Source: Bacillota bacterium
GTDB taxonomy: Bacteria > Bacillota > Clostridia > Lachnospirales > Lachnospiraceae
Length of the DNA: 64,000 nucleotides
Reading direction: 5' to 3'
NCBI GenBank assembly: GCA_023408815.1
Contig: JAEYJO010000030.1
Location: 62,001-126,000, forward strand
Position 1 is the stretch's first letter, and the number at the start of each line of letters is the position of its first letter. This document shows, one piece after another, positions 34,814-45,379 of the stretch. The translations under genes and the position numbers were made by a program. The notes below the pieces were generated by a model, which saw only the letters and a program-made list of their open reading frames with translations, was not told where the DNA came from and did no database searches.

Positions 34814-36435
34814 TGAAATTAGATCAAACTATTATAGACAACGAAAAAGAGTGGACAGAAAAAGGATATGCTATCCCTCTCTATAACCGGAAAACAGTGG
34901 CGGAAAAGACTAAGTATGCTCCTTACTGGATTCATTTCGGTGCAGGTAATATTTTCCGTGCTTTTCAGGCAAATGTCGTTCAGAGTCTACTGAATGAAGG
35001 CGTGTTGGATAAAGGGCTTATCGTTGCCGAGGGCTTCGATTATGATATCATACAAAGGATAAATAAGCCCCATGACGACCTTTCCATCCTCGTCACCTTA
35101 AAGGCTGACGGGTCCGTAGAAAAAACGGTGGTCGGAAGCGTGGTGGAATCCCTATGTGCGGATGTGCAAAACCATGAAGATTTCGGTCGCCTGCAAGAGA
35201 TTTTTGCCAATACTTCCTTGCAGATGGTTAGCTTTACCATTACGGAAAAGGGATACCTCCTTACAGATGGCAAGGAAAATACTCTCTCTTCGGTGACAGC
35301 AGACATGGAGAACGGACCAGAGAAGCCGAAAAGCTATATTGGAAAAATTGCCAGCCTTCTTTACACACGTTTTCAGGCAGGAGCAATCCCGGTGGCTATG
35401 GTCAGTATGGATAACTGTTCCCATAACGGTACCCGTCTTTATGAGGCAGTCTATGCGTTCGCGGATAAATGGAGCGAGTCCGGTTTGACGGAAAAAGGCT
35501 TTAAGGAATATATAAGCAATCCCGCCAAGGTTTCTTTCCCCTGGACGATGATAGATAAGATCACTCCCAGACCCGCCCCATCCATAGAGGAGATTTTGGA
35601 AAAGGATGGAGTGGAAGAGACAGCTCCCGTCATTACTGACAAACATACTTATGTGGCTCCTTTCGTAAATGCGGAAGAATGTCAGTATCTCGTCATCGAG
35701 GATGACTTTCCTAACGGACGGCCCCCGCTGGAAAAGGGCGGTATTATTTTTACCGACCGTGAAACGGTGGATAAGGTGGAGAAAATGAAGGTCTGTACTT
35801 GCCTGAATCCGCTTCACACAGCTCTTGCAGTGTTCGGCTGCATTCTCGGTTATGATTTGATTTCAAAGGAAATGAAGGACGATGTTCTGCGCAGGCTGGT
35901 AGAGAGGATCGGATATGAGGAAGGACTTCCCGTAGTAATCGATCCCGGTATTCTGGATCCGAAGCAGTTTATCGACACCGTTTTAAACGTGCGAATACCC
36001 AATCCATTCATGCCGGATACTCCGCAGCGCATCGCAACGGATACTTCCCAGAAGCTTGCTATCCGTTTCGGCGAAACCATTAAGGCATATATGGCATCTT
36101 TGCAGCTTAATGTTTCCGATCTGAAGAGGATTCCTTTGGTATTTGCAGGATGGCTCCGTTATCTTATGGGTCTCGATGACGACGGAACTCCTTTTGAACT
36201 CAGTCCGGATCCTCTTTTGAACGTTCTGCTCCCACATATGGATGGGATATGTCTTGGTTGTGACGATAACACGGAAGAAAAAATAGAGAAGAGAATAAGA
36301 CCTGTTTTAGAGAATAAAAACATTTTCGGAGTAGATTTATACGATGCAGGCCTTGCGCCCCTCGTGTGTATCTACTTTCGGGAGATGCTTGCCGGACCCG
36401 GAGCCGTAAGAAAGACACTGGAAAAGTATGTATAG
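34813..36435 (+). CDS. uxuB: Fructuronate reductase (D-mannonate oxidoreductase)
   Basis: The 540-residue member of the long-chain mannitol dehydrogenase family interconverts D-fructuronate and D-mannonate with NAD(H). It shows the N-terminal nucleotide-binding segment HFGAGNIFRAFQ, the SMDNCSHNGTR motif, and the C-terminal catalytic region with KVCTCLNPLHTALAVFGC. The GTG start overlapping the uxuA stop is chosen because GAGGAG precedes it. Position between mannonate dehydratase and uronate isomerase fixes the role among related polyol dehydrogenases. Confidence 0.92.
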   Translation: MKLDQTIIDNEKEWTEKGYAIPLYNRKTVAEKTKYAPYWIHFGAGNIFRAFQANVVQSLLNEGVLDKGLIVAEGFDYDIIQRINKPHDDLSILVTLKADGSVEKTVVGSVVESLCADVQNHEDFGRLQEIFANTSLQMVSFTITEKGYLLTDGKENTLSSVTADMENGPEKPKSYIGKIASLLYTRFQAGAIPVAMVSMDNCSHNGTRLYEAVYAFADKWSESGLTEKGFKEYISNPAKVSFPWTMIDKITPRPAPSIEEILEKDGVEETAPVITDKHTYVAPFVNAEECQYLVIEDDFPNGRPPLEKGGIIFTDRETVDKVEKMKVCTCLNPLHTALAVFGCILGYDLISKEMKDDVLRRLVERIGYEEGLPVVIDPGILDPKQFIDTVLNVRIPNPFMPDTPQRIATDTSQKLAIRFGETIKAYMASLQLNVSDLKRIPLVFAGWLRYLMGLDDDGTPFELSPDPLLNVLLPHMDGICLGCDDNTEEKIEKRIRPVLENKNIFGVDLYDAGLAPLVCIYFREMLAGPGAVRKTLEKYV

Positions 36436-36466
36436 GTTATAGGCGATTTGAAAGGAGCCTCTTTTT

Positions 36467-37870
36467 ATGGAATCATTTATTCATGAAGACTTTATGCTTG
36501 GCACTGCTACTGCAAGGGAGCTATATCATCAGCATGCGGAAAAGATGCCGATCATTGATTTCCACAATCATCTGAATCCCCGGAATATCTATGAGGATTC
36601 CTGCTATAGCAATATGGCCGAGGTATGGCTTGGCGGCGATCATTACAAATGGCGGGTCATGCGCGCTGCCGGTGTTCCGGAAGAGCTGATAACCGGTAGC
36701 AGCGAACCCCTGGAGAAGTTTGTAGTGTGGTCCTATACCGTACAAAATTGCATAGGCAATCCGTTGTACCATTGGACTCATCTGGAGCTTAAACGGTACT
36801 TCGGTATCGATACGGTTCTCACTCCTGATTTTGCGGGAGATATATGGGATGCCTGCAATGAGAAACTGAAAACCAGAGAATATTCCAACCGCAATCTGTT
36901 AAAGATGCAGAACGTTGAGGTACTGTGCACTACAGATGACCCTGCGGACGACTTGGAATGGCATAAAAGTCTGGCAGGAGATAATTTCAGTATCAGAGTA
37001 CTTCCAACCTTCCGCCCGGAAAAGGCTCTCAGTATAGAAAAAGCAGATTTTCCTTCTTATATAGGCCGGTTAGAGGAGACGGCCGGACTTAGTATTTCTT
37101 CCTTAGCGGATGTGATTTCGGCGCTGAAAAAAAGGCTGGATTATTTTATTGGGGCCGGATGCCGCGTGACGGATCATAGTCTTGAGGGCAGCTTTTATAT
37201 GCCGTCCAATTATGAAGAAGGGAATGTCGTTTATAAGAAACGTATGGCGGGAGCCTCTCTGTCTCCGGAGGAAGTAGCTAAGTACCGCGGTTTTCTGCTG
37301 ACAGAGCTTGGCCGGGAATATGCCCGCCGCAATCTCGTCATGCAGCTCCACATCGGAGCGATTCGCAGCAATTCCACAAGAATGCTGAAAAAACTCGGGC
37401 CGGATACCGGCTTTGACAGTCTGAACGATTTCAATTATGCACCTCAATTGTCCGCTCTTTTGGATGACATGGATCAAACGGAGGAACTTCCCAAGACCAT
37501 TCTCTATTACTTGAATCCCAAGGATGCTGAAATGCTCGCATCCATGGCCGGTAACTTTCAGAGCAATACTCACGGAATCAGAGGAAAAATACAGCTCGGC
37601 AGCGCATGGTGGTTCTGTGATCACAAGAACGGTATGGAAAGGCAGATGAACGCCTTGTCGGATGTCGGACTGATTTCTACCTTTATCGGAATGCTGACCG
37701 ATTCCAGAAGCTTCCTGTCCTTCCCAAGACACGAATATTTTCGCCGAATTCTTTGTAATAGGATCGGAGCCCTGGTCGAAAACGGGGAGTATCCGAAGGA
37801 TATGCATTATTTGGGCGAGATGATTGAAAATATTTGTTATAATAATGCAAAGGCGTATTTTAATTTATAA
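36467..37870 (+). CDS. uxaC: Uronate (glucuronate) isomerase
   Basis: The 467-residue amidohydrolase-fold enzyme isomerises D-glucuronate to D-fructuronate (or galacturonate to tagaturonate). Visible landmarks are MPIIDFHNHLNP, the MQLHIGAIRSNS strand, and WWFCDHKNGMERQM with LTDSRSFLSFPRHEYFRR near the end. The RBS AAAGGAG precedes the ATG. As the last gene of the uxu operon it supplies UxuB, linking free glucuronate from GH67 or other enzymes to KDG. Confidence 0.96.
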   Translation: MESFIHEDFMLGTATARELYHQHAEKMPIIDFHNHLNPRNIYEDSCYSNMAEVWLGGDHYKWRVMRAAGVPEELITGSSEPLEKFVVWSYTVQNCIGNPLYHWTHLELKRYFGIDTVLTPDFAGDIWDACNEKLKTREYSNRNLLKMQNVEVLCTTDDPADDLEWHKSLAGDNFSIRVLPTFRPEKALSIEKADFPSYIGRLEETAGLSISSLADVISALKKRLDYFIGAGCRVTDHSLEGSFYMPSNYEEGNVVYKKRMAGASLSPEEVAKYRGFLLTELGREYARRNLVMQLHIGAIRSNSTRMLKKLGPDTGFDSLNDFNYAPQLSALLDDMDQTEELPKTILYYLNPKDAEMLASMAGNFQSNTHGIRGKIQLGSAWWFCDHKNGMERQMNALSDVGLISTFIGMLTDSRSFLSFPRHEYFRRILCNRIGALVENGEYPKDMHYLGEMIENICYNNAKAYFNL

Positions 37871-37908
37871 GGTTCGGATTTACATGTTAGTATAATCGGG
37901 GTGCTTCA

Positions 37909-38766
37909 TCAGGAGTTAAACCGGGCATATTTCTTCGGAGATATGCCTACTGCCTTAGTAAAGGATTTTAAAAAGTTACTATAGTCGTTAAAACCGCACT
38001 TTTCACAAGTCTCCGTTACGGAAAGTCCTTCATTTAACAGAGATTTTGCGATGGTAATTCTTCTCGCGGTAATATATTTGTTGATGGTAGTTCCGGTGGT
38101 GGACTTGAAGATGCGGCATAAGTAAGAACCGCTTAAGTAAAAGTTCTCCGACAGCATTTCAAGCGTCAAATTCTCAGAAATATGCTGATTGATGTAAGAA
38201 AGGATATCATCCACCTGCGCATGATTCGTTGTGACTGCTTCCTTATATTTGCGGTGGCAGGATTCATTAAAAAACTTATTTAAAAATACCATAAGTTCAG
38301 TAAGAGCCGAACGCTCGGTCAAGTCCATACCGAAGCCTTCGGCTTCCGCTATTTTATGTATCAGGTAAATAAAGCGCTTGCTCAAATCGGAATCGAGATG
38401 AAATTTATGAGGATAATCGGCATTTCTGTGGGTAAAACAATGGGTTAAGTCAGTTGTTTCAGAAGAAATACGGCTTAAATATTCAGGATGAATGGAGAGG
38501 ACGATCCTTTCATGAACACGTGCGTCTATCTGTGTCAAATGGTGACTTTCATACTGGTTAATAAAGAAAATATCTCCGGGTTCGATCGTATAAAACCGAT
38601 TATCGATTAAGAACTGTTTACCTCCGGATATGGAATAATAAATTTCGTAACAATCGTGAATGTGCATGTCCAGCGGTTTTTCATCACTGTAAAGATGTGC
38701 AAGAGAAAAATACTTATTTGTAATGCAATACTGAATTGCTTCCATGTTAGATGTAAATTCTTTCAT
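37909..38766 (-). CDS. AraC family regulator (paralogue of the one at 52801)
   Basis: The 285-residue protein begins MKEFTSNMEAIQYC and has a cupin sensor (MHIHDCYEIYYSISGGKQ, GDIFFINQYESHHL) and a C-terminal double helix-turn-helix with FYLSGSYLCRIFKSTTG and CGFNDYSNFLKSFTKAVG. It has exactly the length of the regulator at 52801-53658 and, by eye, about three quarters identity, indicating duplication. A GTG at 38778 could add four residues, but the paralogue supports ATG 38766. It is convergent with uxaC and lies between two uronate loci, either of which could be its target. Confidence 0.88.
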   Translation of the reverse strand: MKEFTSNMEAIQYCITNKYFSLAHLYSDEKPLDMHIHDCYEIYYSISGGKQFLIDNRFYTIEPGDIFFINQYESHHLTQIDARVHERIVLSIHPEYLSRISSETTDLTHCFTHRNADYPHKFHLDSDLSKRFIYLIHKIAEAEGFGMDLTERSALTELMVFLNKFFNESCHRKYKEAVTTNHAQVDDILSYINQHISENLTLEMLSENFYLSGSYLCRIFKSTTGTTINKYITARRITIAKSLLNEGLSVTETCEKCGFNDYSNFLKSFTKAVGISPKKYARFNS

Positions 38767-38836
38767 GATCTTTTGCACCTACCCCTTTTCTTTTGTTATC
38801 AGCTATAATTTTAAGCTTAGCATCGTTCCAGTTACC

Positions 38837-38865
38837 ATTATAAGGGGCATGTTTAGTATTTACAA
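38837..38865 (-). promoter_or_regulatory. Promoter of the AraC gene at 37909
   Basis: On the minus strand, TTGTAA (38860-38865) and TATAAT (38837-38842) are spaced by 17. The surrounding 35 bases (38836-38870) match those upstream of the paralogous AraC gene (53709-53743) at 30 positions. Confidence 0.65.
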
Positions 38866-38890
38866 TATTTCCATCAACTCCATGTCCTTC

Positions 38891-39553
38891 TTATAGCCTG
38901 CAAACTTTGGGCCATATTAATAATTTCTTTGAAACAGTTTTTGTAAAAAACTGTATGGAAGGTCCAAGCAGCAAAACAGTAAGGAGCGTTCCGATACCAA
39001 CAAATCCGCCGGCTATAAAGGCTATGATTACTGCGGTTCCATCACAAGCGATACGACAGAAAAGATAAGGTATATGAGCTTGCTCGGATAATCCAAGCGA
39101 AAGATAATCATAGGGAGAGATACCGGAGGCTGAAGTTTGATAGAGGGATACGCCCATTGCCGTTATAAGAATAGCAAAAAGCAAAACGATCAGCCGGATT
39201 GGATATGTATCGGGGAGTGTAATGTAACGGGTATCCAGATACATGAATAGATCCGCGATATAGCCAATCAAAGTCCAATTTACCAGAGTTCCGATGCCAA
39301 TATATCTTTTACCAAAAAAGAACTGAAAGCTGAAAAGAAACAAGTTAAATAGCAAAAGAAAGGTTCCATAATTTAAAGGGGTCTTCATGGATAAGGATAA
39401 TGTCATCGCAGAAAAAGGGTCATTGCCCAATGCTGCATGACGGTAAAAAGCAATTCCGATGCCGAGAAAGGCATTGCCTGTAAACATGCAGAGAATTCTG
39501 CGGGGACCGAGGCTGGATAGATATTTTGTTAAAATAACAAGTATTTTTTTCAT
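38891..39553 (-). CDS. YczE/YitT-like integral membrane protein
   Basis: The protein has about 220 residues with five or six hydrophobic helices. Landmarks are GNAFLGIGIAFYRHAALGNDPF and, in the second half, QTSASGISPYDYLSLGLSE, the repeated small-residue/Asp-Pro motifs of the YczE/YyaS/YitT group, whose function is unknown. The start is taken at MKKILVILTKYLSSL, with GGGAGA somewhat far upstream; an alternative ATG lies seven codons earlier and a longer reading reaches 39655. The gene stands between the chemoreceptor gene and an AraC gene on the same strand, without clear coupling to either. Confidence 0.65.
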   Translation of the reverse strand: MKKILVILTKYLSSLGPRRILCMFTGNAFLGIGIAFYRHAALGNDPFSAMTLSLSMKTPLNYGTFLLLFNLFLFSFQFFFGKRYIGIGTLVNWTLIGYIADLFMYLDTRYITLPDTYPIRLIVLLFAILITAMGVSLYQTSASGISPYDYLSLGLSEQAHIPYLFCRIACDGTAVIIAFIAGGFVGIGTLLTVLLLGPSIQFFTKTVSKKLLIWPKVCRL

Positions 39554-39805
39554 TTCAGTAAGTTTCTCCCTCGCCATATTAAAAGAGCTTCCCAACGAAA
39601 GTGCTTGCAAACAACATCGTATAGGAAACCCCTTATTATCTTGGTAATTATACATTACTAATTTAATTTTGTAAATTATTATTTACTATATGTTGTTAAA
39701 CTCGATCACAATTTATGTTACTATTCACTCCATTCACAGTAACGCATGATGTTCTGCAATGCAAACTTTTTGCATGTAAATTCGCTATGCGAAGCAGAAA
39801 TCATT

Positions 39806-41860
39806 TCATTCCACCACAAAATGTTCCATTTTCTTTTCCAGCGTATCCATATCCTCCATCAAGTTCTGAGATATAGAGTTCATTTTCTCCGCATTGATCA
39901 GAAGCTCATCCGCCAGTATACCTACCCTGGCGGCGAAGTTGGAGGTGGCTTCGGTTACTTCGGTAATCCTTCCAACGGCGAGCTTAGTCGCATGGCGCCC
40001 GGAATTTACGCTTTCCACGTTCTGGCTTATTTCATCTACACTCATGATGAGTTCCGCCATTCCGAGGCTTAGCTTGTCGAAAATGGCAGACATATCTTTT
40101 ACGCCCTTTTCCTGTTCGCAAACAATTTCCTTCGCCTCCTGAGCGTTGTCCGTAGTCTCCTGCATTTGAACCATAATGTCATTAACCGTATTTTGAATTT
40201 GCTCCGCCGCTTGCAGGGAGTTGTCAGCGAGCTTGCGTATTTCTTCTGCGACTACTGAAAAACTGCGGCCTGCGGCACCTGCGCGGGCCGCTTCAATAGA
40301 AGCGTTTAAGGAAAGGAGCGTAGTTTGTTCCGAAATATCGTTGATGATTCCGATAAATGCTTCGATGGATTTTGCTTTCTGCGACAAATAGGAGATGTTG
40401 TCGATGACCTTCGCCGTAACCTGTGAGGTGGAATCCGAGCTTTGAGATAAAGAATTCATTTGCAATACCCCGGATTTAATCATTTCGTGGCTGGAAGAGG
40501 CAAAGGTTTCGATCTTCTTTATTTCCTGCAATACCGTCTTTATCTCTCCGGACAGCAGATCCATTTTCTGTTGGCACTCATTGGCGTTTTCCCGTTGGTT
40601 TTCAATTCCCTGGCGGATTTCTTCGATGGCATGATTGATATCCCCGGAATGGCTGTTTACCGTATCAGAAGTATTTTTTACCTCACCGGAGGTTTCCGAT
40701 ACACGGGAAACGCTCTCTTTGAAGTCATGAACCAGAATGCGCATATGCTCTAACATTTGGGTAACGCTCTGCCCGATGCTGCTGAATTCGTCATTCCCCC
40801 GTATTCTTATCTCGGCCGTAAGGTCACCGGAAGAGGACTTGTTCAGGCCGGCCATAATCAGCTTCATTCTCCGGCTGATCTTTGTAGAAATCAAAGCTGC
40901 AAGAACGCTTGCGATGATACAGGATAAAATAACGAGAAGGATGGTAATGGTTTTGATGCTGTCCGCTTTTTGGGTCACAATATTTCTGGGTATTAAGGCA
41001 TAAACGACGATACCTGCGATGTTGCTTTTGGAAGCAAGAAGAAGATAGCTCATACCGCCTTCCTTTATGTAGCCGATGGTTTGCGTTTCATCGGAGTCCT
41101 GAAACTGCTTATAAAATTCTATGTTCATTAAAGAGAAATCCAGCTCGCTGCCGGTAACTACTTCTCTGCCTCCGCCTGTTATGAGCCCTACTGTGCTGCC
41201 TGCACCAATATCCGTTTTAGCGAGAATGTCCAGAATCGTACTTTTGCTTATATCCACCACAACTCCCGCCTTAGAATTGTTAGAAGCGCAGTAGTAGGAA
41301 AGAAGATAGTCCTCCGCGCCGGTCCCCAGTCTCTCATCGATGAGGGCATGGGAATCCATCCAGGCGGAAAATACACCGGTACCGTAGATTTTTTGAATCT
41401 CAGACTCCAATTCATCGTAAAAGCCGGTACCACTCCCCTTTTTCATATCCTTTGTAGTCTGCATAATAACACCGGGCTGAGTGATGATATGTATATCATG
41501 AATAAACTTATTGGTGGTGCGAGCTGTCTCCATGCCGGATTTCATGCTGTCTATGGTCTGCATTTTTTTGGAGTTGTCCCCTTCGTATAAACCCAGATAA
41601 TATTTATTCATGTTGGCATCGTTGGCATATTTCAAGGCTTCGGCTTCTCCCAGCTGCAGGCCCAGGTCGATATACTGATCGGTCATTTTTATAGCAGCCA
41701 GAGATGATTCCTCATATTTCTCCCTTATGCCTTTTTCTGCCTGAGAGTAAGCCAGTACACCCACGAGAATGACACAGAGAATGGGAATAATAAAGGCAAC
41801 GCTTATTTGCTTTACGATACCGTATCTTCTGAACAATTTAATCTTTTTTATTTTCTTCAT
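39806..41860 (-). CDS. Methyl-accepting chemotaxis protein
   Basis: The 684-residue receptor has a membrane helix at about 20-42, an extracellular sensing domain (about 43-300, dCache-like by length), a second helix near 303-325, a HAMP domain and a long cytoplasmic coiled coil. The signalling tip is [23 protein letters not shown], followed by [13 protein letters not shown]. It lies 40 bases behind the lyase gene on the same strand, in apparent operon with that gene and the two-component system. It may guide cells towards the polysaccharide fragments handled here. No chemotaxis kinase is encoded in the window. Confidence 0.93.
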   Translation of the reverse strand: MKKIKKIKLFRRYGIVKQISVAFIIPILCVILVGVLAYSQAEKGIREKYEESSLAAIKMTDQYIDLGLQLGEAEALKYANDANMNKYYLGLYEGDNSKKMQTIDSMKSGMETARTTNKFIHDIHIITQPGVIMQTTKDMKKGSGTGFYDELESEIQKIYGTGVFSAWMDSHALIDERLGTGAEDYLLSYYCASNNSKAGVVVDISKSTILDILAKTDIGAGSTVGLITGGGREVVTGSELDFSLMNIEFYKQFQDSDETQTIGYIKEGGMSYLLLASKSNIAGIVVYALIPRNIVTQKADSIKTITILLVILSCIIASVLAALISTKISRRMKLIMAGLNKSSSGDLTAEIRIRGNDEFSSIGQSVTQMLEHMRILVHDFKESVSRVSETSGEVKNTSDTVNSHSGDINHAIEEIRQGIENQRENANECQQKMDLLSGEIKTVLQEIKKIETFASSSHEMIKSGVLQMNSLSQSSDSTSQVTAKVIDNISYLSQKAKSIEAFIGIINDISEQTTLLSLNASIEAARAGAAGRSFSVVAEEIRKLADNSLQAAEQIQNTVNDIMVQMQETTDNAQEAKEIVCEQEKGVKDMSAIFDKLSLGMAELIMSVDEISQNVESVNSGRHATKLAVGRITEVTEATSNFAARVGILADELLINAEKMNSISQNLMEDMDTLEKKMEHFVVE

Positions 41861-41900
41861 CTTTTTTACTGCTTCCTCCTTTTGTATACCTTGATACGTT

Positions 41901-43724
41901 TTATGAAATCAGCATTTTCAATTTACTTTTATCCGGTATGACCAAAATGCGATAGATTTCGTGCTCCCAGACGGCCGTCAGGCGAGGGTCGGTGATTGGA
42001 ATTTCTTCTATGTTATAAATATTTCCGTTCTCTATCTGTATCTTTCCCAAAGCACCCATGGAAACAGTGACGCTGCTCTCGTCGCATGAGTGACTGACTA
42101 CAGGCTTTTCATAGGACATAAGGCTGATGACGACCTGAGAAGCAGGGGCAGAGAAGCTGTCCTCAATAGCGATATATTTGCCCTTGTATAAGGCTGCACG
42201 CCGTTTATAGAAAAGAAGGCCGCATTCCGTAGGATAAGCTCCGGAAATATCCATTTCGATATCGCATATATCTTTTTCCATTCGGTAAATCACATCCTTT
42301 GCCTTATATTCGGCCCCGTCCTTTTGCATAAAGCCGTTCACCGTAGGAAGGTTGTGATAGGCTGACTGCATGGTCCATATTTCGTAACGCCGGGATGAGA
42401 AGGTTTTCTTTGTATAGCTTTCCACTCCGATGTCGATGAGCATGGGCCTGCCGTCCTTGTATACGGTAAAGCTTCCGGTATCGTTATGGTTATGGCTGTC
42501 TCCGTTATCTCCGGCTTTTACGGCAAGGAAAAGCCGCTCGTCCCTTGCAATAAAGAGACCTGTACTGGGGTAAAAAATATCCCGGCGGGGAAGCGGAAAG
42601 CCGGTATCACAAGCCGTTATCTCCGCAGCGGTAAATGCGTTCTGCAAACGATAGTATAGATTATTTTCCGAGGACAGAAGGAGGGAAGCAGGCAGGTTTT
42701 TCTTGAAATCGTCAGCGGCAAACTGCTCCATCACCTTATTGCCGGTCCGCTTGGCGAATAAATATTCCCGTACTCCTGCGCGCCCTGCGGCCGGAGAGCA
42801 ATCGGCAAAGTTAACATAATATTTATCAGAGATATGAACGTTCAGTATGTAGGAAGCAATATTTTGGATTTTCGTATCCTCATAGAGGGATGCGAAGTGC
42901 CCTTTCGTGATTGCATTTAGTATTTCCATGGTATTGAACAGGCAAAGACCGGCATGGCGGTAGTATTGAGCGCCTTCGTCACAGCAGCCGTCATCTTCGT
43001 ATTCGGCAAGAAAGTAATCGGTGCTTTTACAAGCCTTCAGAAAAACGTCGTGTCTGATATCTTCATTCTCATCCGTTAAGAAAACGGAAAGCAGGACATT
43101 CTGCGTGCACCAGATCGTCCAGTTATTCATCGGCTCGATTCCGTTGCCCATCCACCAGAAATGGACGTTTAGATAAGGAGTAAAGATGCGGTGCTTTAGC
43201 TCCGAGAGAATCCTTTTCGCTATGAAGGGGCTGATTTCATCGAGAGGGTTCCTCATGAGATAATAGGCAGCAGCCAGGACGGCACCTGTCTCGCAGGCAA
43301 ACAGGTCCAACACGGGAGCTGTCGCATCGGGGAGGGGAAGCTGTTCGCAGTCGCGGATATAGGAATTATGTGCCGGAAGCTGCCATGCACTCTCCTCGCA
43401 AATAGAAAAAATACCGTTTATAATATCTTGCATGAACCGCCCTTCATTTTCCGTACATTCTGCAAGTATCAACGTACTGAGAGCCAGACGCTTAGAGAAG
43501 GATTTGGACTCGAAACGGACCCTGTTTCCTGTTTTCAAAAAATCCATGAAATCAGAGGCTGAGATATAAGGAAAGGAAAATCCCAGATATTCTTCCCCCA
43601 GCCGGATCGCTTCCTTCCGCCACTGCATATCCAAATCATTCCAGGCCCCTCTGTCGGTAATGGGAGCAAAGGGGGTAAAGGGAATAAGTGATTGCTTGTA
43701 CTCTTTGGCAAATTCAAAAAACAT
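41901..43724 (-). CDS. Heparinase II/III-like polysaccharide lyase, cytoplasmic
   Basis: The roughly 607-residue protein has an N-terminal helical toroid (about 1-330; NNWTIWCTQNVLLS, CCDEGAQYYRHAG) and a C-terminal beta-sandwich with the heparinase II/III-type motif AGDNGDSHNHNDTGSF, LIDIGVESY and SAYHNLPTVNG. Such enzymes eliminate at uronic acids, leaving unsaturated uronosyl ends. No signal peptide is seen, so it probably acts on imported oligosaccharides. GH88, kduI and kduD nearby fit its products. ATG 43724 is preferred over 43736 for RBS spacing. It lies 44-56 bases after the response regulator gene and upstream of the chemoreceptor. Exact PL family is not decided. Confidence 0.75.
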   Translation of the reverse strand: MFFEFAKEYKQSLIPFTPFAPITDRGAWNDLDMQWRKEAIRLGEEYLGFSFPYISASDFMDFLKTGNRVRFESKSFSKRLALSTLILAECTENEGRFMQDIINGIFSICEESAWQLPAHNSYIRDCEQLPLPDATAPVLDLFACETGAVLAAAYYLMRNPLDEISPFIAKRILSELKHRIFTPYLNVHFWWMGNGIEPMNNWTIWCTQNVLLSVFLTDENEDIRHDVFLKACKSTDYFLAEYEDDGCCDEGAQYYRHAGLCLFNTMEILNAITKGHFASLYEDTKIQNIASYILNVHISDKYYVNFADCSPAAGRAGVREYLFAKRTGNKVMEQFAADDFKKNLPASLLLSSENNLYYRLQNAFTAAEITACDTGFPLPRRDIFYPSTGLFIARDERLFLAVKAGDNGDSHNHNDTGSFTVYKDGRPMLIDIGVESYTKKTFSSRRYEIWTMQSAYHNLPTVNGFMQKDGAEYKAKDVIYRMEKDICDIEMDISGAYPTECGLLFYKRRAALYKGKYIAIEDSFSAPASQVVISLMSYEKPVVSHSCDESSVTVSMGALGKIQIENGNIYNIEEIPITDPRLTAVWEHEIYRILVIPDKSKLKMLIS

Positions 43725-43780
43725 ACGGATAACCATTCCTTTCTCTATAAAAAAACAATCGTCATTTTCCTGTTTAGTAT

Positions 43781-45379
43781 TTAGATAATTTGGCTCATAT
43801 AATCTCTGGGAGAGACTCCGGTTACCTTTTTGAACACGCGGCTGAAATAAAATGCGCTTTCAAAACCGAGGACATCAGATATTTCATATATTTTAAGATC
43901 GCCATTCGTCATCATCTTTTTTGCGGAGTCGATTTTACTCTGATTGATGTAATCGGTAAATCCTAAATCGTTGTATTTGGAAAAAAGGACGCTTAAATAG
44001 TTTGGGCTTATATTAAAAACCTCGGCCACTTTATTCAAGGTCAGCTTTTCCTCCACATGTTCATTTATATACTTTTTCACGTTGATTACGATATGGTTCT
44101 TATAATCCTTGTTGTGGGTGGCGAAGCTTTTGCATAGCCCGTCACGGAATATGGTCAGCCATTCCAATATCTGTTCCACATTGGTAAGCTCGTAAAGAGA
44201 ACGATAGCTGTTGCATTTATTTTTGAATATTTCCGATACTATCTGCTCGCCGTTATTCAAAAGGGAAAGGGACAGATATAGAATATTTCCGGCAGCGTCC
44301 AACGCTTGCACGTAGTGGGCGGGCCGATTCTGGAACAGCTCCATGATAGAAGTAAAAATAGCATAAAGAGCCTTTTCGTCGAATTCGGCATACGCCTTTC
44401 GTATGTCCTCTTTGAACAAAGACATATTGAAAACATTTCTAAGAGGCTTGTCGTAAGGAGTATCCTCTGCAAAAAGAAGCGGCTGCTCCGGTGTCAGCTG
44501 TAAAAATATCTGCTTAGCATCCTGAAAGGAGGAGGCAATTTGCATTGGCTTTTTTACCACCGCTCCGATACTGGCCAGTATGGTGACACTGTAATAGTTG
44601 TAAAGCATGTAAGAGACCTGTTCTATGGTGCTGCGGATAATCTCCTTGAACTCTTCGGTGTCCTTATCCAAAAAAAAGATAATAGCAAAATGCTTCGTAT
44701 CCAGTGACAGAACGTGGCAAGGAATGTATTTAGCCGTAAGCTCCCTTACAATTTGCAGGCTGCTGGTGTACAGGTTAAGTCTCTTTTCTGAGGACATGGA
44801 AGGCAGTTTCGTGCTTTGTATTTCGATATAAGAGGCGGCAAAGGCTCTATAATTGAAATCGATGTTGAGGTTATTGAACTGAGTTTCGAATTGATGCTCA
44901 GATTCGAACAGGTTCAAAACCAGCCTCGTGTAAAACTGCTCCTTTAATAAGTAAATACTGCTGATAGAACTGTCTGCACCGCTTATTTTTTTCTGCAGCT
45001 CGGACATCTTACCGATAGCGCGCTTTAAGGATTCTCCAAGGATTTCGGGAGTCAGCTCCAGCTTTACAAGGTAATCGACGACCTGATAGGTAAGAGCCTC
45101 TTTTACGAACTGGAATTCTTCGTAGCTGGTAAGGATGATGAATACAGGCAGAGTCATTCCTTCTTCATAACATTTCTTAGCCAGTTCAAGCCCGCTCATG
45201 AGAGGCATTTTAATATCCGTTATGACGATCTCAGGAGAATGCTCCTTTATCATATTGTAAGCAACGGCTCCGTTGGTGGCTGTTCCTATAATATTTATGT
45301 CGTAATCCTCCCAGTTCAGCATGGATTTGATGCCCGCCTGCACCAACGGCTCATCATCGGCTATAAGTAAATTAATCAT
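43781..45379 (-). CDS. YesN-type response regulator with AraC output domain
   Basis: The 532-residue regulator has an N-terminal receiver domain (MINLLIADDEPLV, phosphoacceptor Asp near residue 55 in IVITDIKMPLMSG), a long middle region, and a C-terminal AraC double helix-turn-helix (about 430-530) with FNISPNYLSVLFSKYN and GFESAFYFSRVFKKVTG. Its ATG overlaps the sensor kinase stop by eight bases. It should respond to the kinase and activate the divergent sugar ABC/GH88 operon and perhaps its own operon. Confidence 0.95.
   Translation of the reverse strand: MINLLIADDEPLVQAGIKSMLNWEDYDINIIGTATNGAVAYNMIKEHSPEIVITDIKMPLMSGLELAKKCYEEGMTLPVFIILTSYEEFQFVKEALTYQVVDYLVKLELTPEILGESLKRAIGKMSELQKKISGADSSISSIYLLKEQFYTRLVLNLFESEHQFETQFNNLNIDFNYRAFAASYIEIQSTKLPSMSSEKRLNLYTSSLQIVRELTAKYIPCHVLSLDTKHFAIIFFLDKDTEEFKEIIRSTIEQVSYMLYNYYSVTILASIGAVVKKPMQIASSFQDAKQIFLQLTPEQPLLFAEDTPYDKPLRNVFNMSLFKEDIRKAYAEFDEKALYAIFTSIMELFQNRPAHYVQALDAAGNILYLSLSLLNNGEQIVSEIFKNKCNSYRSLYELTNVEQILEWLTIFRDGLCKSFATHNKDYKNHIVINVKKYINEHVEEKLTLNKVAEVFNISPNYLSVLFSKYNDLGFTDYINQSKIDSAKKMMTNGDLKIYEISDVLGFESAFYFSRVFKKVTGVSPRDYMSQII

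Noticed and set aside
37871..37908. Terminator after uxaC
   Set aside because: No inverted repeat with T run could be found in this short convergent gap.
39656..39805. Terminator between the chemoreceptor gene and the downstream membrane protein gene
   Set aside because: Short hairpins such as TTCGC/GCGAA and TGCAAA/TTTGCA are present but none has a proper T run on the minus strand.
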